Positions 1 to 9,580 of a DNA stretch of 64,000 nt are shown piece after piece. Source of the stretch: Powellomyces hirtus. Its lineage: Eukaryota; Chytridiomycota; Chytridiomycetes; Spizellomycetales; Powellomycetaceae. Positions within the stretch are counted from its first letter, which is position 1. Each line of letters opens with the position of its first letter. Location: positions 1,612,001 to 1,676,000 of the forward strand of contig JAHLKG010000001.1 in NCBI GenBank assembly GCA_025526995.1, given 5' to 3'. Both the position numbers and the translations under genes were made by a program. The notes under the pieces are model-generated. The model searched no databases and was not told the DNA's origin. It saw only the letters and a program-made list of their open reading frames with translations.

Positions 1-1309
1 TCGCTCACAGTGGCGGAAATTCGGTCTCCGATGGCGCGGTTCCCGATCTTTTGTGGGAGAAAGGGGGAACAGATGGGTGAGTTGGGATGTACATGCCACA
101 TTCACTGGCACACAAACCTACCTGATCGTGATCCTGAAGAAAGACGACGAGGCGGGATGAAGGGACGTTTTTTGGAATGGCGCGACCATATTTTCGCTTT
201 CGGAATGAAGACCATTCACCGTCGTGCACAAATCCTCCAGTCATTGCTTTGGCCATGACAGCCAGGGACCCAAAGTCCCCGTAGTATCCTTGTCGCTCTC
301 CAGTCAGCAATGCGTGAAGAGAGTGATGCACGTCATCAGCCCATTGCGCATCGAGCCCGTAACCGCCCGCCTCAACAGATTTGAAAAGTTTGGGATCATT
401 GAGGTCTGATTCAGCAATCAGAAAGAGTGGCTTTCTGAGTTGAGAGCCAAGGTTGCGCACGGTGTCAGCAAGCTCTTCGAGGAAGTGTGTAGCACTTGTG
501 TCGAGCAAAGCATGCACAGCATCAAGACGGAGTCCATCAATGTGATAGTCGCGAAGCCACATCAGCGCATTGTCGATGAAGAACTGGCGAACTTCACCCG
601 ACCATGGTCCGTCCAAGTTCACGGAGGTTCCCCACGAGTTGCTCTTTGTGCTAAAGTAGGGTCCGAAGCATTCCAGGTAGTTTCCATCGGGACCCAAGTG
701 ATTGTACACCACATCCATGACAACACCGAGACCTCTGCCGTGACAAGCATCCACGAAGCGCTTCAAGCCATCAGGTCCGCCGTAGGATTCTTGAGCCGCA
801 AACAGTCCAACGCCGTCATATCCCCAGTTCCAGTTTCCTGGGAAAGTGTTGCAAGGAAGCAGCTCTACCGCGTCGATCCCCAGCTCGACAAGATGGTCGA
901 GCTTCTTGATTGCGCCATCAAAAGTGCCTTCTTCTGTGAATGTTCCAATGTGCAGCTCATACAGGACGGATCCAGCAAGCGGCACTCCGCGCCATGTCTG
1001 GTCCTTCCACTGGAATCGCGAATGGTCGTAAACTCGGGCAGGTCCGTGAACGCTCGTTGGCAGCCAAGCTGCTCTGGGGTCTGGCAACGGAGCGTCGACG
1101 TTGAACTTGTTCTTTTCAACTTTGAAGCCGTAATCTGTCCCGTGTCCAACGCCAGGGACTGTGGCCTGCCACCACCCAACGCGGTGCGGATGTGTCGAAG
1201 ATACCTTCTCCATGGGCACTAACTTTTGCTCCGAGCCTGACGGCCCGAGGACGAGGGTTACTGAGGGTGCATCTGGCACCCACACGGTGAAGGTGTGCTG
1301 AGGAGCCAT
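1..1309 (-). CDS. Malto-oligosyltrehalose trehalohydrolase-like GH13 enzyme, partial
   Basis: Glycoside hydrolase family 13 protein, closest to bacterial TreZ, which releases trehalose from maltooligosyl-trehalose. Exon 1 is 122-1309 (396 codons). A 74-nt GT-AG intron (48-121) follows, and exon 2 (1-47) runs off the left edge. Visible: an N-terminal beta-sandwich-like region (about 1-110), then the barrel with region I (DVVYNHLGPDG, about 199-209), nucleophile Asp263 in GLRLDAVHAL, acid/base Glu300 in IAESDLNDP, and transition-state Asp395 in LQDHDQ. Across the splice this continues as IGNRAIGDR, which is the TreZ form of region IV. TreZ is about 580 residues, so roughly a third is missing. 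Trehalose in fungi normally comes from TPS1/TPS2, so a TreZ-type gene with an intron suggests an old acquisition (inference). Other GH13 members, such as branching enzymes, fit less well because of the HDQ-(V/I)GNRA motif. Confidence 0.8.
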
Positions 1310-1944
1310 TATCGTTGCGCAACCAGAATGGAAACGGGTGGAAGAGACAAGGAAGATGGGTTGGAACGTTTTCAGATATCCATGTATGAGAAGAAAACGA
1401 ACGGACTATCGATACTAGCACACGTCATGAATCATTCGCGATACTCATACTTGTGGCCGTGGCCGAGTAATAAGTCCATGCGCATGACGTAATACTTCCA
1501 GAGAGTCCATCCATCCTACATTCAGCATGACGCATCTCGGATGAAATTAAGGTTGTCTAGAAATAGGTTGCCTCTTTTGCGCAGCGGCCACTTTTTTCCT
1601 TCTCTCCGCCCAACAATCGACACTACGATTGTTTTTTTGCCCAAAGAGCAGAAATATGCAGAGAGAAGGGGGAACCAACAACGCTCAAACGCAATTTGTG
1701 ACAGCAAGCTCTTCCTGAAAGTGCAGCAACATGCATTTGGCAATGTGCTGGGCAATGTGTGTAGTTCGCGCGCGGAGGGAGGTGAGCGCGCGCGTCGGCC
1801 ACCCTCTGTTTTGCTGCGCTTCCTTCCTTGCTCGCGTCGGTTCACCATTCGTCTTCCTTCCTCCTGGGCATTGGCTCATTCGCACTTTTACTTCTCGGCC
1901 GTTGTCCGGCTAGCTGGTCCGCAGGACCCATTACTTGAAACGTC
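1310..1944. other. Divergent intergenic spacer with alternating CG tracts
   Basis: This 635-bp spacer separates the TreZ-like gene (leftward) from the transporter (rightward) and should hold both promoters. At about 1769-1797 there are short alternating GC stretches flanking GGAGGGAGGTGA. Pyrimidine-rich sequence precedes the rightward start. No RNA gene or convincing ORF was seen; the open frames at 1522-1948 lack family resemblance. Confidence 0.5.
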
Positions 1945-3216
1945 ATGACAGCCCACGCCTCCACGTCCGCAGCCGTTCCAGCTCCTCCTTCCCTCCTCTC
2001 CACTTGTCTCTACCTCGCCGTCTACTTTTCCTTCAACCTGACCCTGACCCTGTACAATAAGCTTATATTCAGTCGGTATTCGTTTCCCTTTCCGTGGACT
2101 CTCACAGCGATCCACACGTTCAGTGGGACGTTGGGATGTTATATCTGTGCGGCCACCGGAATCTTTGTGCCCGCCACCCTCGGCAAGCGCGAAAAGTATG
2201 TCATGCTGGCCTTTTCAGTTCTATATACCGTCAACATTGCCATTAGCAACGTTTCCCTGAACTTGGTGACCGTTCCAGTATGTTAGCTTGTGTTTCCATT
2301 GTTCTTGTCTTTCCGTGCGCGAACGCGAAAGCTCACTTTTCCTTGCATCTTCACCCATTAGTTTCATCAAGTGGTGCGGTCCACAGTACCGCTTTTTACC
2401 GTCGGGCTCTCAACATGCTTCCTCAACATAACCTATTCCCGCGCGATCTACATATCCCTACTGCCCATCGTCTGTGGCGTGATCTTTGCTACCTCTGCGG
2501 ACTATACATTCACCACGCTGGGTCTGGTACTCACGTTGCTGGGAACCCTGCTGGCCGCCATCAAAACCATCGTCACCAATGTAGTGCAAGTGGGGTCTCT
2601 CAAACTGCACCCTCTCGACCTCCTGCTCCGAATGTCGCCTTTGGCCTTTATACAAACCGTAGCTTGGTCGTTTGTGACGGGAGAATCCGAAGCCGTGCTA
2701 ACCTGGTGGGACGCCGGGAACTTGACCTGGGTCATGGGCCTGCTATTGGCGGTCAACGGGGGTCTCGCGTTTGGCTTGAATGTTGCAAGCTTCGTGGCGA
2801 ACAAAAGAACAGGAGCCCTTACGATGTGTGTCGCTGGTCAGTACACCGCACATGAGCACGCTTATTTAGCTGTACGACTTACTGATCCTTCCTCAGGCAA
2901 CGTTAAGCAAGTCCTCTCTATAGTCCTATCCGTAATAATATTCAAACTTGCCATCACCACAACGAATGCCATGGGCATTCTGATAACGCTTACTGGAGGT
3001 AATGCTCCCGTGGTGAGATTTACTATTCGTTGCGCAGTAAAGTGACCCAAACTCCTTCCCCCAGGTGTATGGTACACGTATGTGGACTACCGAGAGAAAC
3101 GGGCTCCAAAACCACCTGCTGCTAGTCTTCCAACTGAGGGTCTATCAGACTCCTCCGAACGGCTTCTGGAGGAGGGCGAATTAAATGAACTGCAAGAAGT
3201 GGTTTCAAAGTCGTGA
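1945..3216 (+). CDS. TPT/DMT-family nucleotide-sugar or sugar-phosphate transporter
   Basis: Membrane transporter of the triose-phosphate translocator branch of the drug/metabolite superfamily; in fungi most members are Golgi or ER antiporters. Exons are 1945-2277, 2362-2836, 2897-2998 and 3065-3216, giving 353 residues with consistent phases. The chain is almost all hydrophobic helices. Family marks are LTLYNK near the N-terminus, NVSLNLVTVPFHQVVRS spanning intron 1, ADYTFTTLGL, and SVIIFKLAITTTNAMGI followed by TGGVWYTYVDY at the end, with a short hydrophilic Glu-rich cytosolic tail. Substrate cannot be read from the sequence. It is divergent from the TreZ-like gene and followed by a tandem duplication in its 3' flank. 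Confidence 0.85.
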
Positions 3217-3272
3217 GACGACCCATCCGACCTCGCGAACTCCTCTGCCCTGCAGTTTCGTCCATTTCCATT

Positions 3273-3708
3273 TTCCATGAATGGTTTGCTTTTTTTTGGC
3301 CAGGAAGATGCCATGAGGGTTTGCCCTCTGGGGCTTGAACAATGGGTAGCCTGTTAAACAAGGACGCGGTGCTTATCGTCATAATTAGACTTGAGAAATG
3401 TGTCCTATGTATTTATTTATCAAGTGTCATTCGTGTGCTCTGTTAACTGGGTGCAGGTTCATCGGATTGAGATAGTAGCAGAAAAGGAGCGCTTCCATGA
3501 ATGGTTTGCTATTTTTTGGCCAGAAGCTGTCATGAGGGTTTGCCCTCTGGGGCTTGAACAATGGGTAGTCTGTTGAACAAGGACGCGGTGCTTATCGTCA
3601 TAATTAGACTTGAGTGTGTCCTATGTATTTATTTATCAAGTGTCATTCGTGTGCTCTGTTAACTGGGTGCAGGTTCATCGGATTGAGATAGTAGCAGAAA
3701 AGGAGCGC
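3273..3708. repeat. Two-copy tandem direct repeat, unit about 220 bp
   Basis: Copy 1 (3273-3492) and copy 2 (3493-about 3708) are nearly identical. They differ by single substitutions (for example GGAAGATGCC versus AGAAGCTGTC) and a short deletion after GACTTGAG in copy 2. The repeat lies between the 3' ends of two convergent genes. It has no ORF of note and no terminal inverted repeats, so it looks like a recent local duplication rather than a transposon. Confidence 0.95.
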
Positions 3709-3816
3709 TCATTGGCCAAGTGCATTCGCTGAGGACACTCCAGCGTGATTTACAAAGCCCAAAAGCCCCCAAGGTGGGCGGTTCATCTATTGTATATACC
3801 ACAAACATGATGATAT

Positions 3817-5650
3817 TTAGTCCGAGTCATCACCGTCGCCATCATTGAGCTCGCGCAATGGAGCAGACTCTTCGTCAAAAGTCTTTAACAGCTGAGCCTC
3901 GTTGACTAAGGCAGTAGCCAGACCAGCAGCCGACAACGAGTTTCTTCGGCTCGCATTGGTGAATTTGTCCATTGACGCACCGCCGCCCGCGCCGTGCGCT
4001 GATGATTGCTTGTGCGAATTCAGTTGGAAAACACCAACGAATATTGTCAGGAATCCACAAAACATGGATACGACGTCTCGCTGGGGAGGCCAGCGAAACA
4101 AAATAGATGTCAGAACTTCTGCACTTCGCAAGGTCGGCATACGAACAAAAACTCACCGCACTAGCGAGCTCAAATCCTTTGAATAGGAGGACTGAAGCGA
4201 TAATGGTGGCGGTGCTGAAGAACACGTAGTAGACTGGAAGGCGACAAGCATTAGACCGCAGTTCAGTCCCGGCACATTCTCATCGCCCGCTAACTTACTC
4301 GGTGTAACTCTAAAGCCAACGAGCAGAAACAAAACATGAGTCGATATGGTTTTATGGGCGAAAAAGCGCTTCGCTGACGCGTGCGCAAGCCAGCGACGCA
4401 CCTATTTGTAGAGAATAGATCCAACGCTTTGTTGAAGTAGTTCATTTGAACCATGGCACATCCCACCACCGTCAACAAAAAGACGTATGTCGATGGGTAG
4501 ATGAACTGATTTTGACCAGTGAAGGTCAACCGCATGGCGATTCCAAAGCCTTTCACAGCCATGACGGAAACCGATCCGACCAAAGAGCAGATGGAGATGT
4601 ACACCATCATGTTTCTCTTGCCCCATACTGGGGCAACTTTGTAGATCAGGAAGACGGATACGAATGCAACCAGAATCATGTAGATCAAGAACCCTACAAG
4701 TGAGATGAGTCAAATCCGCTCCTGAGTGTCCACTGGATATGCGCGGAATATCTACCTGGCTGCAGCGCGTAGTTCAAAATCTCATCAACCGTTTGTATGT
4801 CGGGTTCTTCCGGCGCGTGCAGAATAATCACGACGGATCCTATGATACACAACGCTGCGCCCACCTTTCCCTCTGGGCCCAATTCCTCTTTCAGGAAGAA
4901 AGAAGCAAGTATCGCGCTATAATGAGTATGACCCGGTGAGCAAATCTTAACTATGGAAGAGCGCTTGAAGAAATATCCTCACCTGACCACCACGCTTCCA
5001 GCCCCTAATGGTGTGACCAATATTGCTGGCGCATACGCATAGGCCAAGAAGTTTGCTATTTCGCCCAAAACCACTAAAATGCAAGGTGCAGAATGTGATT
5101 AGTACGGTCTACATATCTTCCGAAGGCGCAGAAGACCATATGGTGGTCCATTGTTAGAGAACCACTATTCCCCCAAAGTAACCCATCCACCACTGCACCT
5201 CCGCAAAGTACAACGATTCATGGTACTCCATAGCGGCCGCATGGTCGGATCACTACGCACATCAAACTGTCATCATAAAGATCTGGGATGCATTGGTCCG
5301 CCAAATCCCAAGTTTGACACTCAGGGACGAGTTCTTCCCGCTCCCAGCCTCCTACCTCTCCTCGATACTTACTGGTCACCATTCCCGCCCACCATTTGTG
5401 ATTTTGCAAATAACTGTAACTTTCGCCAGCATTGCCTGACAAAAAAGGGTCGTTTAAGTATGCGTACCCTCTAACGTCGAAATCTTCAAATTTCGGAAAG
5501 AGGCGACATGCGCCAGTACCCTCCACTCTCACCTCCATGCGTCCGCGCGGCATCCAAGAGGCCCAACTTGGTTATGATAAAGCTCGTGCCAATGAGGAAA
5601 CTGGAAGACAGCGCCAGTATCAGGCCTACATATTTGTTTTCAAGGACCAT
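3817..5650 (-). CDS. NIPA-type magnesium transporter (DUF803)
   Basis: Multi-pass membrane protein of the NIPA family (human SPG6 gene relatives), implicated in Mg2+ uptake. Eight exons on the minus strand: 5533-5650, 5373-5435, 4983-5073, 4756-4916, 4402-4693, 4299-4309, 4157-4233 and 3817-4080, giving 358 residues with matching phases throughout. Diagnostic stretches are KYVGLILALSSSFLIGTSF at the start, NHKWWAGM, GEIANFLAYAYAPAILVTPLG, SAILASFFLKEELG, NKALDLFSTNR and VTPIYYVFFSTATIIASV. Exon 6 is a microexon of only 11 nt that supplies the RVTPI junction; without it the frame is lost. The C-terminal tail (about 50 residues) is Ser- and Asp-rich and probably cytosolic. The family call is firm; ion specificity is inference. 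Confidence 0.9.
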
Positions 5651-6145
5651 GGTCGGTGGAGACGTCGGGCGTGGCGCGGAGTGTTGTGATTGACAGCGGG
5701 AAGGGCGGGTCCTCGTATGCGCTGCAGTTGGGACGATAGATGGAAGGTTTGCAGCAATGGAAAAGTCTGAGTTTTATTAGCGCAGCAGCAGCTCCCTCCC
5801 CGACAAGTAGGACATGGACCGGGTCTACGAGTCAACTCGAAGTTTACCACTGCTAATAAAAGACGGACGGCAGACGCAAGGCCCCACATAATCCATCATC
5901 ATATTTGGATCCGGCGCACGTTACCTAATCATTACTGCGGTCTCATTTGCGACTTGAGTTTCATTTCAGCGCCTCCCATCCAACAGTGTTGGCATTGGTG
6001 TGGGACGTCGGAATTAACGCCTCGACGACTCGCATACACAGTAGAGGAACCGGCAACGGAACGAATCGAGTACCCACTTCATCACATTCCGTCTGTCTCC
6101 CACAACAGTTCATTGTCGTGCAGTCGGCTGGCTTCTCTCGGGGCC
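5651..6145. other. Divergent promoter spacer
   Basis: These 495 bp lie between the starts of the NIPA gene (left) and the secreted-protein gene (right). The frame of the right-hand gene stays open upstream to 5954, but that stretch lacks a signal peptide and reads like leader sequence. No RNA gene, repeat or strong motif was seen. Confidence 0.5.
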
Positions 6146-7376
6146 ATGTATTCACACCAGGGAGCCGTCGGCTCCGGCATTGCCGCCCTGCTCTTTTCTG
6201 GTCTCCTTCTGTTACCGAGTGTGAATAGTCAAGGGCTAGTGTACCTGAAATCTGAGAAACACGCTTTTGGGAATATCCCATTCATCTCGATAACTGCGTA
6301 AGAGTCTTGCACAAAGATGTTGACTGAGAAAGCGCCATCATACTGAATTTCCCTGCCGACACAGAATGGGCTTGGAGAACAACGCATTGCAATGCATAGG
6401 CCCTGCGAAGCCGACCAAGATAGCAAACACAACTGCCGTGGCTGGGAACCAGGTTTGGTGGAGCGCCACAAACACCAGTGGGACATTTCAATGGGGTTGG
6501 AGGTCACCGGACGACGTCACATATACGGCACTGGGAGTCAAACATAGACAACTTCAAACGGAAGAGAGATTGATGTTCCTTGCGCGACCAGGAGGAATTG
6601 AAGTCTTGAGTTATTGGTACCTGTCCCCACGCCTAACGCCCGCCACACTGCATCCTCCTCGAATCGTTTCGTTTGGGAACGGAACCCGTGGGCCCTCCGG
6701 GACAATCAGTGCCCTCTCTTCACTCGATGCTGGTGGAGGCGTTTACGCTGCTGAGCAAGGTCGAATTTGGTGGATTCCTGTTGTTCGCCCCCTGACCGCC
6801 TTCCCGCCTGACAACGCAAACGCTACGATGATCGCTCAGCTGGGCGGTGTCATCCAGGCCATATGGACCGTAGAGAATACGCAAACTCTGTACGTTGCGG
6901 AATGGTTCAATTCGTCAAACAACATTCGCAAATACACAATAAGCAACCGCGCTTTGCAAAATCCAAAGACGGCCCCGCTAATTGCCATCAACTCTACGGT
7001 GTATCCCAACCCTCCCACCGATCGTCCCGTCATATCATGCATACTATCACACCCGCGGACTCAGGACGTGTACGTGGGAATGTATGGCGCCGGGGGTATC
7101 CTGATCTACGACAGCAAGGGAGATATGAAAGCGCAGGTCATGACTACGTTTATCAACGTTCTCTCAATGGAGATCGACAACGACGGCACCATGCTCTACA
7201 TATCTGGAGATGACGGAGCAGGGTCCGGGTCACTCGATAGCCTGAACTTGAAGCTTCTAGGGCTTAGCGACCGAAGTATCGCGGAGCTCGCAACTAGCGA
7301 TGGTGCCAAGTTTTCGTCGCTGAACGTGCTTCTTCTCATCTCCCTGGCGGCAATGGGAATCTTATATTTGGGATAA
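6146..7376 (+). CDS. Secreted, probably GPI-anchored protein of unknown function
   Basis: Two exons (6146-6297 and 6365-7376) give 387 residues. The start at 6146 was chosen because it places a classic signal peptide first: a hydrophobic run GIAALLFSGLLLLPSVNS ending near residue 29. The C-terminus is a small-residue stretch followed by a hydrophobic tail (SSLNVLLLISLAAMGILYLG), the layout of a GPI-attachment signal. In between are several N-glycosylation sequons (NTSG, NATM, NSTV) and repeated short beta-rich blocks such as GGVYAAEQGRIWW, TLYVAEW, DVYVGMYG and TMLYISGDD, reminiscent of NHL or SMP-30-like propeller blades. No catalytic motif was recognised. A cell-surface role is inferred from topology only. 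Confidence 0.7.
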
Positions 7377-7585
7377 AAATCTGCCTGTTACCTGTATTTA
7401 TTGTCTATAAAGTTTCGTCATGTAAAACCTATTTAAATAGTAATGTTCCTGTATCATCCGATATTGTGCAGGTATGGGATGGCGCGCATTCACGCTTGCA
7501 GGCACAGTGACAACCCTTTTATTCGTGCTCATTTCCCACAACCGGACCTTCTATGTGGCCTACGGGCACTCACCCCTGATGAGTT

Positions 7586-9224
7586 CTATGATGTAAAGGG
7601 ATCTAGATTACACTGCACGCTCGCATCTACACAACCCGGCTTAGGACCGCGCGGGAACAGTTTACGAACGATATCCCGAATAGCTCCTTCCCCAACCATC
7701 GCTCCCCGTATTTGCTCGTGAATTCCCTCAGCACCGTTCAAGCTTCGTTTGGCATTATTGTACTGTTTCTCCAGATCGATGGTATTCTGCTCTTGATCTC
7801 TCACAATCGCTTCCATCCGGGCTGCGTGCGTCGCCCGCATTTGTTCGAGGCGGGACTCGTATAACGTTGTTACGTCCGCGAGCAGATTCTCGAGAAGCAC
7901 CTCGGGAGGTTCCGGTGTGCCTGACCGGGAGGTTGACACAGACGGAGGCTCCGATGCTGTCACTGAGGAAGCTCCTCCGATAATGCTAGAAGCCATCGAT
8001 GGCCCCATGGCCGACTCTCGGAGACTCAGTCGACGGTCCGGACGCTGATACCTTACGGATATTCTTCTTCCTGTCTGTCTGTTTGCGCTTCCAGAGTTGA
8101 CCGGTCGTGCGGGATAGCCGCCTGCTTTTTGTGGTGCCCGCTCTTCCATCGCTGCTTCCATGTGCAAAACGCGTTCAGCAAGGTCTGCGATCTTTTCTTC
8201 TTTCTCATATAACAGTGTTTGGAGGTGCCCCATGGTATCCTCGCCCCTCAAGCGCTCGTCGGTGATGCATTGATTTGTCTGTTGGATGAAAGCGCGCAGT
8301 TTATGATCTCTTGTAGTTGCTGTGAACAGAAACTATGGCAATGATATCCAACCTCGCTGTCCAGAAATCCATGTTTCTTCAGTACGACTTGTCCTCTGGC
8401 AACTTTGCTACGGAGTTTGGAAATGATATCTGCACGGCGACGCGCCTCCCGTTTCACAGCAAATATGTGCGCATGCATCCCGCTCATGCGTGCATGATGG
8501 TCTTCTACAAGCGTGGCTATCGAGTTGTCTCGGTATCTCTTTTGGGTTCAGGAGACAGGAGTAAGGTAGGAACATGAGAGATGTTGAGACAATAAAGCAG
8601 TAATCTGCCTCCAGCCTTACCTGAGCATCCTGCATGAGTCGCGCTACTGCATCCGCATATTGTCCGCGACAGGCCCGCCTTACTCTGTCCACCGCACGAT
8701 CATGCATGTGGTGCAGATGTCCGATTCGAGCTTCGACATACGCAGCGAGAACGCGATTCGCAGATCTGACGTTGACCGTATATGAATCATCCAGGCTCTC
8801 ACGAGACTGTTGCAAGCTCTGGATGCAAGCGACAGTCCGTCAGTATCAGATATTGGTGCCTCCGTTCAACATTAGCCTCAACACATACGCTCATAAGATC
8901 AGCAAAATCCTTCTCGGCATTTTTCACTTTGCCAACACATTGATCATCAGTTTGACCCGCCCGACTGACGCCAAAAAGTCGTACATATTCAGTGCACGAG
9001 GTCGCATATTTGGCTATAACATCGTCCTTGTCTCCACGCGACGGTATTCTCCGTCTTGCCACGAGGATTCTGGATGAGCTAGAATCCGGAAGGGCGTCGT
9101 CTATTTCATCGCCAAATGTGACGGATGCTGCCGACCGAGAGGCAGCGACGGCGGAGGGAGTCTCCGGACGAAGCTCAAAAATGTTGGCAAAGAGTTTGAG
9201 AACATTTTTTTCCTTCTTGGGCAT
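7586..9224 (-). CDS. Coiled-coil protein of unknown function
   Basis: Four minus-strand exons (8889-9224, 8621-8818, 8353-8538, 7586-8278), all joined at phase 0, give 470 residues. The third junction uses a weak GTTGGA donor. I do not recognise the family. Visible: a Ser/Ala-rich N-terminus; helical charged regions (VRSANRVLAAYVEARIGHL, VKREARRRADIISKLRSK); a heptad-like stretch beginning LQTLLYEKEEKIADLAERV; a disordered middle rich in Ser, Arg and Pro; and a second coiled coil (LENLLADVTTLYESRLEQM) before a short conserved-looking tail. Such architecture is common in flagellar or centrosomal proteins, and the organism makes a flagellum, but that is only a suggestion. It is divergent from APC7 across 356 bp. 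Confidence 0.65.
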
Positions 9225-9580
9225 TGTGGAACGTTTCTTGCCTGCAAACGTCCCCTTTGACCTTAACCACGAACGAGCTTACGGACAACCCGCATTTCCG
9301 TTCCCGCACCCTATCCCTTACAGAAACAAGCGTAACTTTGTTCGAAACGTCCAGGAGTGTGCTCCTTTAGATTGCTCCGCAATGCAGTCTCATCTTTGTG
9401 TTGCATATCACATTACGTCCTGGCTCGTCACAACTTGCCATGAGTGGCCTGGACAACGCCGCATCTCGCTTGCTGGGATCACGCTGCTGGGAGCCATCTT
9501 TCCCAAGAGGGGGCGCGTTTCCAAAACTTACACAAATGTCACCGCATTGACAGTACCTGCGTTCCAAAAAAATTGACAGC
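9225..9580. promoter_or_regulatory. Divergent promoter region
   Basis: This 356-bp spacer separates the starts of the coiled-coil gene (left) and APC7 (right). It contains no ORF on the coding strands that resembles a protein. Shared promoter activity is inferred from the head-to-head arrangement; no specific factor site was recognised. Confidence 0.4.

Noticed and set aside
1769..1797. GC-alternating stretch as a structured RNA
   Set aside because: Short and only partly self-complementary; better read as promoter composition.
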